Shown here piece after piece: positions 1 through 6,236 of a DNA stretch of 8,216 bases. Below the pieces are notes generated by a model. It was not told the origin of the DNA. It made no database searches and was given only the letters and a program-made list of their open reading frames with translations. The position numbers were made by a program, and so were the translations under genes. Origin of the DNA: Bacteroidota bacterium (GTDB lineage Bacteria; Bacteroidota; Bacteroidia; Bacteroidales; UBA1402); assembly GCA_030706285.1 (NCBI GenBank), contig JAUZOU010000122.1:1-8216 (forward strand), written 5' to 3'. Every line of letters starts with the position of its first letter. Position 1 is the stretch's first letter.

Positions 1-694
1 AGATGTACAGATTTTTATAATACGTTTTACTCAATCTTGCCAACGCATTATCGGCGATGGTGTACCGGATATGGGATGTCGCCACCTTTTCGATCAATTC
101 TTCGGTTGTAAGACTGTCTTCTTTGATGGATTTGATTAAAATGCCTCCTCCCAATTCGTCATTGAGATAGTTCAAGCGAGTCTCGAAGCAGCTATTTTCC
201 GGTACAACCACTTGCCTGCCGACCAACTGAGTGACATCTGTAACAAGATCTGTCTTGTTTTTCAATTGGACAAGCACTTGGTAAGTGAGAAAATCACGCC
301 CGCAATACTGGAATTTCTTTTTTATTTGGGCATTCAATGGCACATTATAAGCGACAATATCTCCAACGCCTGCTTCCAGGCTATCCTCAAGCGCATGCAT
401 ATTGCTGACAGTCACGATTTTCAGTTCTAAACCAAGCGATTCAGCCAAGTCTGCACATAATTCGTATTCGTACCCCATTTCTTTGTCCCGGTATACGAAA
501 TAGGAAGTAGAGCCATATAGAGTAAGAGCTGTCAGCACCCCCTTTTTCTTAATTTCCGGCAAGTCTCCGAAATCCTGTTTGTGTTTTTTGGCCTCTAATA
601 AATGATGTTCAATTAGGGCAGCTGTACAAACAAACACGCTGAATAAAGCAACGAGTGACAGATTGATGGTGTGTTTGGTGTTGAATTGCCTCAT
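1..694 (-). CDS. MltF-like protein, N-terminal solute-binding domain (3' end cut off by window edge)
   Basis: The first 231 codons are open from an ATG at 694 to the window edge; no stop is reached, so the gene continues to the left. Residues 1-9 are polar, 10-28 form a hydrophobic signal or anchor segment (NLSLVALFSVFVCTAALI), and from about residue 45 the sequence fits a periplasmic solute-binding domain of the SBP_bac_3 type: 'LPEIKKKGVLTALTLYGS', then 'YEYELCADLAESLGLEL', then 'LEAGVGDIVAYNV'. In MltF proteins this domain precedes a lysozyme-like lytic transglycosylase domain that cleaves peptidoglycan; that half would lie outside the window and is inferred, not seen. Cys23 is not in a good lipobox (VFVC), so a lipoprotein is unlikely. 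The gene starts 69 bp after the NAD(P)-binding gene and is preceded by a hairpin and a 15-bp palindrome. The alternative is a stand-alone solute-binding protein. The solute-binding fold is fairly certain, the MltF assignment less so. Confidence 0.72.
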   Translation of the reverse strand, partial: MRQFNTKHTINLSLVALFSVFVCTAALIEHHLLEAKKHKQDFGDLPEIKKKGVLTALTLYGSTSYFVYRDKEMGYEYELCADLAESLGLELKIVTVSNMHALEDSLEAGVGDIVAYNVPLNAQIKKKFQYCGRDFLTYQVLVQLKNKTDLVTDVTQLVGRQVVVPENSCFETRLNYLNDELGGGILIKSIKEDSLTTEELIEKVATSHIRYTIADNALARLSKTYYKNLYI

Positions 695-703
695 TTAGTC
701 AGT

Positions 704-718
704 TTGAATGTCATTCAA
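704..718. repeat. Perfect 15-bp palindrome upstream of the mltF-like start
   Basis: TTGAATG and CATTCAA are exact inverted repeats around a single central T. The outer edge lies 9 bp from the ATG of the mltF-like gene. The symmetry is seen directly; a role as protein-binding operator is inference. On the minus strand a RNA copy would have too small a loop to fold well, which favours a DNA-level site if it has any function. Confidence 0.5.
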
Positions 719-729
719 TCGATGTCAGA

Positions 730-751
730 TTCGCCGGCCCATCCGGCAGAA
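730..751 (-). terminator. GC-rich hairpin between the NAD(P)-binding gene and the mltF-like gene
   Basis: Read on the minus strand, GCCGG (747-743) pairs with CCGGC (737-733) around a 5-nt loop ATGGG. The stem extends by TTC/GAA across one bulged T. It begins 12 bp after the stop of the upstream gene. No U-run follows, so it is not a classical intrinsic terminator; it could be a weak terminator, a processing site or a 3' end stabiliser. The pairing was found by eye. Confidence 0.4.
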
Positions 752-763
752 AGTCCATCACAT

Positions 764-1426
764 TCAGCCCTTAATCAACTGCCGGAGTTCTAGTGTCCCG
801 TACACTTTTTTTGGTTTCTTTTGTCTGGATATTAGCACCATAGCCCTTGCTACATCCTTTGCTTTGATTCCCCGGTATTTTTTCAGGGGCCCTACAAATA
901 ACCAGCCGAACAACTTCATAAAAAAGATGGCCAGGCTTTCTCCAAACCGGTACTCGCTACGATGCCCAATTAGCAGGGATGGTCTTATAAACGACAGATT
1001 TCCGGAATACGTTTCATGGACAGCCAATTCCATTTCCCCTTTGGTGCGTAAATAAAAGTTGGCTGTTTTGGTTGTCGCACCAATAGAAGAAATAACGACC
1101 AAAGATGGAACCTTTAGCGCTTCTGCCATCTTGGCGATCATAAAAGGAATGTCATAATCCACTTTTCTGAAAGCCTCTTTGGACCCTGTTTTTTTGATGG
1201 TTGTTCCGATACAACAAAAATAGGCCGAAGCATCCAACTTATTTTTCAACTGGCCCAATTGCTTGAAATCATGCAATTTAAGCTGTTCCAGTTTAGGACC
1301 TCCGATGGGTATTTTCCTTCTGGTTACGGCAATAACTTTGTCGTAGTCTTTATTTACAAGCAACTCATTGACAAGCTCACCGCCAACCAAACCAGTTGCT
1401 CCGAACACAATGGCTGTTTGTCCCAT
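764..1426 (-). CDS. TIP30/HTATIP2-like NAD(P)-binding protein (atypical short-chain dehydrogenase)
   Basis: A 220-aa predicted cytoplasmic protein with a Rossmann fold. The dinucleotide-binding loop GATGLVG is at residues 9-15, right after the first beta strand (TAIVF). 'CCIGTTIKKTGSKEAF' (71-86) and 'KVDYD' (88-92) are typical of the TIP30/CC3-like group of atypical SDRs. 'VVISSIGA' (110-117) supplies the SDR serine region, Y125-x3-K129 (YLRTK) fits the catalytic YxxxK, and 'IRPSLLIG' (147-154) is the usual strand after it. The substrate is unknown. The start was set at 1426 because the reading frame upstream of it (to 1525) lies inside the neighbouring membrane-protein gene and looks nothing like a Rossmann N-terminus, while MGQTAIVFGATG begins exactly as the family does. 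It starts 4 bp after that gene's stop, so the two are probably co-transcribed. Family assignment is solid; function is not. Confidence 0.85.
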   Translation of the reverse strand: MGQTAIVFGATGLVGGELVNELLVNKDYDKVIAVTRRKIPIGGPKLEQLKLHDFKQLGQLKNKLDASAYFCCIGTTIKKTGSKEAFRKVDYDIPFMIAKMAEALKVPSLVVISSIGATTKTANFYLRTKGEMELAVHETYSGNLSFIRPSLLIGHRSEYRFGESLAIFFMKLFGWLFVGPLKKYRGIKAKDVARAMVLISRQKKPKKVYGTLELRQLIKG

Positions 1427-1430
1427 AGGT

Positions 1431-1673
1431 TCAGGATTTGCCGGAAGAACATTTGATGATGATACCAGCCACACACAAGACGATCCCGATGGCAATGAAA
1501 CCGATCCAGATAATGAAAAAATCACCTGAATGATTGAGATTAAGTAGCCAATAAACCAAAGAGATTATCAGCACAAGGGCTCCGGTTGACAAGAGTGTAT
1601 TACCGGATACATTCAAACTCCGCTTTTTCTCAGGAGCTTCTTTTTGATTTTTTTGATCCTTTTTACGTTCCAT
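1431..1673 (-). CDS. Small two-helix membrane protein, function unknown
   Basis: An 80-aa protein that I do not recognise as a named family. Residues 1-19 are very charged (MERKKDQKNQKEAPEKKR) and should stay in the cytoplasm by the positive-inside rule. Two hydrophobic helices follow, about residues 27-45 (TLLSTGALVLIISLVYWLL) and 53-73, joined by a short loop NLNHSGD, and the chain ends in a short polar tail (KCSSGKS). Both termini are therefore predicted inside. It lies 79 bp downstream of the PBP1A stop, across a hairpin, and only 4 bp before the TIP30-like gene, so it is probably the first gene of that pair. The compact spacing, clean membrane topology and lack of a competing opposite-strand gene support it as real. 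A role with either neighbour is only a guess. Confidence 0.7.
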   Translation of the reverse strand: MERKKDQKNQKEAPEKKRSLNVSGNTLLSTGALVLIISLVYWLLNLNHSGDFFIIWIGFIAIGIVLCVAGIIIKCSSGKS

Positions 1674-1720
1674 AAGACTATTAAATTATGAAAAGTGACC
1701 GATAAAATCATCAAAGAGTT

Positions 1721-1752
1721 CCACTCAAACGGGCGAAGGTACCCGTGAGTGG
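1721..1752 (-). terminator. Hairpin directly after the PBP1A stop codon
   Basis: Read on the minus strand, CCACTCA-CGGG (1752-1742) pairs with CCCG-TT-TGAGTGG (1733-1721), giving 11 base pairs with a 2-nt bulge and an 8-nt loop. It begins at the base after the TAG stop. The downstream sequence AACTCTTTGATGATTTT is only moderately U-rich. It is most likely a terminator or an mRNA 3' end stabiliser that separates PBP1A from the next two genes. Confidence 0.55.
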
Positions 1753-4086
1753 CTAGAAGTTGTCGTAAACGCTGGCCGAACCGTCACTGCCAGTTTTTAC
1801 AACCGTTGTATCTCTGCCGGAACCAGAATAGGTCTGACCGGCCGGGACATTAAACACATCATTGATGGAATAACCCAACCGGCGATCAGCATACACTTTA
1901 TTCATGAACAAGGCCCAAATCGGCAAGGCCATATTGGCACCTTGTCCTTCATTGGTAAAGTCAAAGTGAATGTCACGTTCTTCGCCACCTACCCAAACAC
2001 CACTGACCAGTTTGGGAGTAATACCCATAAACCAACCATCCGAATTGTTCTGTGTCGTTCCTGTCTTGCCTCCGATCTGACCCGGAACATGATATTTGTA
2101 ACGAATGCGGGTACCCGTCCCCTCATCGACGACAGCTCTCAGCATGGAAAGCATTTTGTAGGAGGTGGTTTCACTGAAAATTTCAGACATCTGCGGAGAG
2201 AAGTGAGCGAGCGTATTGCCGTTCTTATCCTCAATATGAGTAACAAACACCGGTTGTACACGGATACCCCGGTTCACAAAACTAGTATAGGCACTGACCA
2301 TCTCTCCGACCGTCGCTTCACAGGTACCGACACAAAGCGAATAAACAGGTGCAATCTGGCCGTTCAGGCCAAAAGATTTCAGCATTCGGACGAATGTATA
2401 GGGTGAGAAATGGCTCATGACATAGGCAGAAATCCAGTTGTTGGAATTTGCCAGTCCCCAGCGCAACGTCACAATCTGTCCGACTCTGTTTTTATTGGCA
2501 TTACGAGGAGTCCAGCGTTCACCGGTCTCCGTCACAATGGTATAAGGTTGATTTTTTACCTGATCAGATGGTGAAAAGCCCTCTTCCATCGCCATAGTAT
2601 ACAAAAATGGTTTGATGGTCGAACCGACCTGACGACGGCCTTTCATCACCATATCATACTGGAACGGATTGAAGGAGACGCCACCGACATAGGCCATGAC
2701 ATGGCCGTTCATCGGATCCATAGCCATGAAGCCCGCACGCAGAAAATACTTGTGATACTTGATGGAATCAAGCGGCGTCATAACGGTATCAATCATGCCG
2801 TGATACGAGAAAACAGTCATGTGGACCGGTCTTCTGAATGACCTGTAAATTTCGCTTTCGGAATAGCCGGCCTCTTTCATGTTCCGGAAACGCTCCGATT
2901 GTCTGATATTTCTGTCAAGAATCTTTTTATATTGATCCTGAGCCAGATAGACAGTGTACGGCCCCGTTTTACGGCCTCTTTTTTCTTGATTGAACAATGC
3001 CTGCAGATGACCGATATGTTCAGCGACCGCCTCTTCAGCATATTTCTGCATCCTGGAATCGATGGTCGTATAAATTTTCAGGCCATCCGTATACAAATTG
3101 TAATTAGATCCGTCTTCTTTCGTATTCTTGTTGCACCAGCCATACAGCGGATTTGTTTCCCAGGCCAGCGAATCATCCCGGTATTGCTGACGTTGCCAAT
3201 CGGAATAATTGCTGCGTTTAGGCTTCTTTTGAGTCATAATCAGCCTGAGGTATTCCCGGAAATACGGAGCCAGGCCTTCTTTATGGTCTACTCGATGGAA
3301 ATCGACTTCAAGTGGCATCGCCTGAACAGCATTTCTGGTTTCTTTTGTTATGAAACCAGCCTTCCGCATCTGGTCCAGCACAACGTCCCTGCGTGCTTTG
3401 GACCGTTCCGGAAAACGGACCGGATTGAAATAGGTGGCATTTTTGCACATACCGATCAGAGTGGCGGCCTGTGACAAGTCCAGTTTGTCCGGAGTCGTTC
3501 CGAAATAAACCCAGGATGCCGTTTTGACACCAACCGCATTATTAATGAAATCGTATTGATTCAGGTACATCGTCAGAATCTCATTCTTTGTATAGCACCG
3601 TTCCAGCTTGACGGCGATGACCCATTCGATCGGTTTTTGCATCAGCCGTTCCAGAAAGTTGTCAGCTCTTGGCGTATACAATTGCTTGGCGAGCTGCTGG
3701 GTCAGCGTACTGCCACCACCGGCATTCTTATTGAAAAACAGCCCGCGTTTGATAAACGCCCTGAACAACGCTTTGACATCTATACCTGAATGTTGGTTGA
3801 AACGGACGTCTTCTGTCGCTATCAGTGCATGAACCAGATTGGGTGATAATTGATTGTAATTGACCAGGACGCGGTTGCCGGAATTTTTATAATAAAAGGT
3901 ATTCAGAACAGCACCATCCGAGGAATAGACTTCGGTGGCCACAGAATTCTTTGGGTTTTCCAATTCTTCAATAGGGGGCAGGTAACCGATGATGCCATTT
4001 GCTATCAGCGTGAAAATCAGTATGGCAAGTACAACACCGATGCCAAAGGCCCACCAGAAAACGCGAAGAATTTTATCAAGCAACAT
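1753..4086 (-). CDS. mrcA: Bifunctional penicillin-binding protein 1A (glycosyltransferase/transpeptidase)
   Basis: A 777-aa class A PBP that polymerises lipid II into glycan strands and crosslinks the peptides, anchored in the inner membrane with its catalytic domains in the periplasm. A short cytoplasmic tail precedes one membrane helix at about 10-33. The GT51 domain follows: EDVRFNQHSG (92-101, catalytic Glu92), GGSTLTQQLAKQL (124-136) and NEILTMYLNQYDF (168-180, second Glu169). The transpeptidase domain has all three motifs: STIK (489-492, acyl-enzyme Ser489), SNN (548-550) and KTGTT (674-678). The region between, about 260-450, is charged and may hold a family-specific linker. The Ser/Gly/Thr-rich tail after 750 looks disordered. 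The start at 4086 was chosen because the frame can be extended to 4236 only through the intergenic promoter region, adding 50 residues with no family resemblance, and MLLDKILRVFWW leads straight into the anchor. The symbol follows E. coli usage; the class is certain, the paralogue name is not. Confidence 0.95.
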   Translation of the reverse strand: MLLDKILRVFWWAFGIGVVLAILIFTLIANGIIGYLPPIEELENPKNSVATEVYSSDGAVLNTFYYKNSGNRVLVNYNQLSPNLVHALIATEDVRFNQHSGIDVKALFRAFIKRGLFFNKNAGGGSTLTQQLAKQLYTPRADNFLERLMQKPIEWVIAVKLERCYTKNEILTMYLNQYDFINNAVGVKTASWVYFGTTPDKLDLSQAATLIGMCKNATYFNPVRFPERSKARRDVVLDQMRKAGFITKETRNAVQAMPLEVDFHRVDHKEGLAPYFREYLRLIMTQKKPKRSNYSDWQRQQYRDDSLAWETNPLYGWCNKNTKEDGSNYNLYTDGLKIYTTIDSRMQKYAEEAVAEHIGHLQALFNQEKRGRKTGPYTVYLAQDQYKKILDRNIRQSERFRNMKEAGYSESEIYRSFRRPVHMTVFSYHGMIDTVMTPLDSIKYHKYFLRAGFMAMDPMNGHVMAYVGGVSFNPFQYDMVMKGRRQVGSTIKPFLYTMAMEEGFSPSDQVKNQPYTIVTETGERWTPRNANKNRVGQIVTLRWGLANSNNWISAYVMSHFSPYTFVRMLKSFGLNGQIAPVYSLCVGTCEATVGEMVSAYTSFVNRGIRVQPVFVTHIEDKNGNTLAHFSPQMSEIFSETTSYKMLSMLRAVVDEGTGTRIRYKYHVPGQIGGKTGTTQNNSDGWFMGITPKLVSGVWVGGEERDIHFDFTNEGQGANMALPIWALFMNKVYADRRLGYSINDVFNVPAGQTYSGSGRDTTVVKTGSDGSASVYDNF

Positions 4087-4103
4087 AAATAGGAAATTTA
4101 GTA

Positions 4104-4133
4104 TGACAAAAATACATTTTTCTTTGACAAAAA
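4104..4133. repeat. Two 9-bp direct repeats, 21 bp apart, at the PBP1A promoter
   Basis: TGACAAAAA occurs at 4104-4112 and again at 4125-4133. The 21-bp spacing is close to two helical turns, so both copies face the same side of the DNA. The first copy overlaps the putative PBP1A -7 box. The repetition is seen; a regulator-binding role is inference and the sequence is A-rich. Confidence 0.35.
4107..4114 (-). promoter_or_regulatory. Putative -7 box for PBP1A
   Basis: TATTTTTG on the minus strand matches the Bacteroidota primary-sigma -7 consensus TAnnTTTG exactly. Transcription would start about 14 nt before the PBP1A ATG, giving a very short leader. No TTTG lies 19-21 bp upstream (the nearest is only 13 bp away), so the -33 half is poor. 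The AT-rich context raises the chance of a fortuitous match. Confidence 0.4.
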
Positions 4134-4146
4134 CTACTTGATTTTT

Positions 4147-4171
4147 TAGGCGAATTTTGCTGAGGCGCCTA
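4147..4171. repeat. Inverted repeat with nested palindrome in the pyrB promoter
   Basis: TAGGCG (4147-4152) and CGCCTA (4166-4171) are exact inverted repeats separated by 13 bp. The right arm is itself part of a perfect 8-bp palindrome AGGCGCCT (4163-4170). The structure spans the predicted pyrB -33 box and the start of the spacer, where a bound repressor would block polymerase. Function is inferred. Confidence 0.4.
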
Positions 4172-4189
4172 TCCTTTTTTGTATTTTTG
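4156..4189 (+). promoter_or_regulatory. Bacteroidota-type promoter for the pyrB operon
   Basis: A -33 box TTTG (4156-4159) and a -7 box TATTTTTG (4182-4189), which matches TAnnTTTG exactly, are separated by 22 bp, one base longer than the usual 19-21. Transcription would begin near 4196, giving a leader of about 65 nt that starts with a stem-loop. The -7 box is the same 8-mer as the one used divergently for PBP1A. Confidence 0.6.
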
Positions 4190-4197
4190 CAAGCAAC

Positions 4198-4226
4198 GGT
4201 TGAACGTGTTGCAGACGGTTTCAACC
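4198..4226 (+). promoter_or_regulatory. Stem-loop at the 5' end of the predicted pyrB leader RNA
   Basis: GGTTGAA (4198-4204) pairs perfectly with TTCAACC (4220-4226). CGT (4205-4207) pairs with ACG (4215-4217) inside it, leaving a 2-nt bulge and a 7-nt loop GTTGCAG. The hairpin sits within a few bases of the predicted transcription start and ends 33 nt before the pyrB ATG. No U-run follows, so it is not a simple attenuator. It could stabilise the mRNA or bind a regulator. Confidence 0.45.
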
Positions 4227-4259
4227 AAATCAACAAAAAACCTTCACATACACATCTGT

Positions 4260-5171
4260 ATGACTACCAAAAGCATTGTTTCCATCACAGATTACACCAA
4301 AGACCAAATCATCGGCATTCTGGACAGTGCGGCGGCTTTCGAAGTCAATCCGAATCAGGAGATTTTAAAAGGTAAAGTCGCAGCCACACTTTTTTTTGAG
4401 CCGTCCACACGGACTCGACTGAGTTTCGAAACAGCGGTCAACAGACTTGGCGGAAGGATCATCGGATTTTCTGATGCCTCCACGACCAGTTCGACGAAAG
4501 GGGAAACCTTGAATGACACCATCAGGATCGTCTCTAATTACGCAGATATCATCATCATGCGCCACTATCTGGAAGGAGCAGCCTTGTATGCCTCAGAAGT
4601 ATCTCCGGTTCCGATCATCAATGCAGGAGATGGCTCCAATCAGCATCCTTCGCAAACATTGCTCGACCTGTATTCCATCAGAAAAACCCAGGGACGGCTG
4701 GACAACCTGAAAATTGCCATGGTCGGGGACCTGAAGTACGGAAGAACGGTACACTCTCTGCTCATGGCACTGACACATTTTTCACCTGAACTGTTTTTCA
4801 TTGCTCCGGAGGAGCTGAAAATGCCAGACCAATACAAGCTGGTCTGCCAGCAAACAGGCATGCCGTATACCGAACTTTCTGAATTCAGCACGGACATCAT
4901 CAATGAGGTCGATATCCTTTATATGACAAGAGTTCAAAAAGAACGGTTCACCGATGTCATGGAATACGACAAAGTAAAAAATGTGTATACGTTACGCAAA
5001 TCCATGCTGGCAGGTTCAAAAGAGAACCTCCGCATTTTGCATCCACTGCCAAGGGTTAACGAAATCGATCCGGATGTGGATGCCAGTCCGAAAGCTTATT
5101 ATTTCGAACAGGCCAGAAATGGGTTGTATACCCGTCAGGCTATGATTTGCAACGCATTGGGATTGATTTAA
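4260..5171 (+). CDS. pyrB: Aspartate carbamoyltransferase, catalytic subunit
   Basis: A 303-aa cytoplasmic enzyme that joins carbamoyl phosphate and aspartate into N-carbamoyl-aspartate, the committed step of de novo pyrimidine synthesis. The carbamoyl-phosphate site is intact: FEPSTRTR (46-53), Lys80 in the mobile loop STKGETL (78-84), Arg101, and HPSQ (129-132). The aspartate domain has VGDLKYGRTVHSL (155-167, with Arg162), Arg224 in YMTRVQKERF, and HPLPRVNEID (261-270). The length is normal for the catalytic chain that pairs with PyrI. The start is 4260: an in-frame TTG at 4179 would put the N-terminus across the predicted -7 box and add 27 residues unlike the family. No clear Shine-Dalgarno precedes it, as is usual in Bacteroidota. 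It is the first gene of a tight operon with pyrI 13 bp downstream. Confidence 0.97.
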   Translation: MTTKSIVSITDYTKDQIIGILDSAAAFEVNPNQEILKGKVAATLFFEPSTRTRLSFETAVNRLGGRIIGFSDASTTSSTKGETLNDTIRIVSNYADIIIMRHYLEGAALYASEVSPVPIINAGDGSNQHPSQTLLDLYSIRKTQGRLDNLKIAMVGDLKYGRTVHSLLMALTHFSPELFFIAPEELKMPDQYKLVCQQTGMPYTELSEFSTDIINEVDILYMTRVQKERFTDVMEYDKVKNVYTLRKSMLAGSKENLRILHPLPRVNEIDPDVDASPKAYYFEQARNGLYTRQAMICNALGLI

Positions 5172-5184
5172 AAAGAAGCGCATC

Positions 5185-5646
5185 ATGACAGACAACGAAA
5201 AAGAACTTCAGGTAAAAGCCCTTAAAAACGGCACGGTCATTGACCACATTCCTTCCGATCAGTTATTTAAGGTGGTTTCACTGTTGCAATTGGATAAGGT
5301 CAGTAATCAGGTAACCATTGGAAATAACCTGAACAGCAAACTATTGGGCAAAAAAGGGATCATTAAGATTGCCAACCGGTATTATGCAGATGAAGAAATC
5401 AGCCGGATCGCGTTAATCGCTCCTTTCGCCAAGATCAACATCATCAAAGATTTTGAAGTCGTCGAAAAAAACCAGTTAAGTTTGCCGGACAGTTTTACCG
5501 GCATCGTAAAATGTCCCAATCCCAAATGCATTACCAACAATGAACCGATGAAGACCCGGTATGAAGTCATCAGCAAAAGTCCGATCATTCTGAGGTGTCC
5601 TTACTGCGAACAAGAAATCCGGCAAGAAGAGATCCAACTGTTGTAA
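5185..5646 (+). CDS. pyrI: Aspartate carbamoyltransferase, regulatory subunit
   Basis: A 153-aa non-catalytic chain that binds nucleotide effectors and holds the catalytic trimers together in an ATCase holoenzyme. The N-terminal effector domain includes 'ALKNGTVIDHIPSDQLFKV' (12-30) and 'LGKKGIIKI' (54-62); 'EEISRIALIAPFAKINII' (70-87) leads to the C-terminal zinc domain. There the four zinc-binding cysteines are present as C110-x4-C115 and C138-x2-C141. The length equals that of the E. coli protein (about 153 aa). Its presence means the pathway is probably feedback-regulated by CTP/ATP at the enzyme level, as in E. coli, though the effector response cannot be read from sequence. The ATG lies 13 bp after the pyrB stop, with a weak purine stretch (AAAAAGAAG) before it. 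Confidence 0.97.
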   Translation: MTDNEKELQVKALKNGTVIDHIPSDQLFKVVSLLQLDKVSNQVTIGNNLNSKLLGKKGIIKIANRYYADEEISRIALIAPFAKINIIKDFEVVEKNQLSLPDSFTGIVKCPNPKCITNNEPMKTRYEVISKSPIILRCPYCEQEIRQEEIQLL

Positions 5647-5666
5647 TCATTAAAAAACACATTTCC

Positions 5667-6233
5667 ATGAAAAAAGACTGGAAGCCCGGAACAATGATTT
5701 ATCCTCTCCCAGCCGTACTGGTCAGTTCCGGGGCTAATGAAAAAGAATTTAATCTGTTGACTGTATCTTGGGTTGGTACCATTTGCACCAATCCTCCCAT
5801 GTGCTACATTTCCGTCAGGCCTGAACGTTTTTCATACCCGATCATCAAAAAGAACATGGAATTTGTGATCAACCTGACCACGAAAGACATGGCTTATGTC
5901 ACCGACTGGTGCGGGGTAAAATCGGGTAAAGATCATGACAAGTTCAAGGAAATGAATCTAACCCCAGGCAAAGCCAGTATCGTCAAGGCCCCCATCGTTG
6001 AAGAATCGCCGCTCTGCATCGAATGCAGAGTCCGCGAAATCATCAGCCTCGGTTCTCACGATATGTTTATTTCAGATGTCGTGAATGTGCTGGCTGACGA
6101 AAAATACCTCAACCCTTCCACCGGTGCATTCGAACTTGAAGGAGCTGACCTGCTGGTTTATTCCCACGGCTTTTATCACGAACTGGGCAAGCTGATCGGA
6201 AAATTCGGTTGGTCTGTTCAAAAAAAGAAATGA
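5667..6233 (+). CDS. Flavin reductase-like domain protein (flavoredoxin-type)
   Basis: A 188-aa predicted cytoplasmic flavoprotein of the flavin reductase-like, FMN-binding split-barrel family. Family marks are YPLPAVLVSSG (12-22), 'LTVSWVGTICTNPPMCYISV' (31-50, the flavin-contacting strand and turn), RPERFSY (51-57), EFVINL (65-70), CGVKSGKDHDKF (82-93), a conserved 'LGSHDMFISDVV' (128-139) and a C-terminal GKFGWSV (178-184). Members either reduce free flavin with NAD(P)H or carry bound FMN as electron carriers; which applies here is not visible. An earlier in-frame start at 5595 would overlap pyrI by 52 bp and add a basic segment unlike the family, so the ATG at 5667 was chosen, 20 bp after pyrI. 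The tdk gene follows after 3 bp. Its position inside a pyrimidine operon has no obvious biochemical reason. Confidence 0.88.
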   Translation: MKKDWKPGTMIYPLPAVLVSSGANEKEFNLLTVSWVGTICTNPPMCYISVRPERFSYPIIKKNMEFVINLTTKDMAYVTDWCGVKSGKDHDKFKEMNLTPGKASIVKAPIVEESPLCIECRVREIISLGSHDMFISDVVNVLADEKYLNPSTGAFELEGADLLVYSHGFYHELGKLIGKFGWSVQKKK

Positions 6234-6236
6234 AGC

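Noticed and set aside
708..1055. 115-aa plus-strand open frame opposite the TIP30-like gene
   Set aside because: The minus-strand SDR has clear motifs throughout; this frame has none and extends over the hairpin and palindrome.
1427..1525. 33-residue N-terminal extension of the TIP30-like protein
   Set aside because: It overlaps the end of the 80-aa membrane-protein gene out of frame, and the Rossmann fold starts naturally at 1426.
1674..1720. Promoter for the 80-aa membrane-protein gene
   Set aside because: The best candidate, TAATTTAA, matches TAnnTTTG poorly, and the nearest TTTG is about 23 bp away; too weak to list.
1942..2406. 154-aa plus-strand open frame opposite the PBP1A transpeptidase domain
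   Set aside because: Antisense to conserved motifs such as KTGTT, with no family features of its own.
2899..3474. 191-aa plus-strand open frame opposite PBP1A
   Set aside because: It lies wholly antisense to the conserved PBP1A coding sequence and shows no recognisable domain; a shadow frame.
4087..4236. 50-residue N-terminal extension of PBP1A
   Set aside because: It would run through both predicted -7 boxes and adds sequence unlike any PBP before the membrane anchor.
4179..4259. TTG start adding 27 residues to PyrB
   Set aside because: It lies upstream of, and overlaps, the predicted -7 box, so it would not be transcribed.
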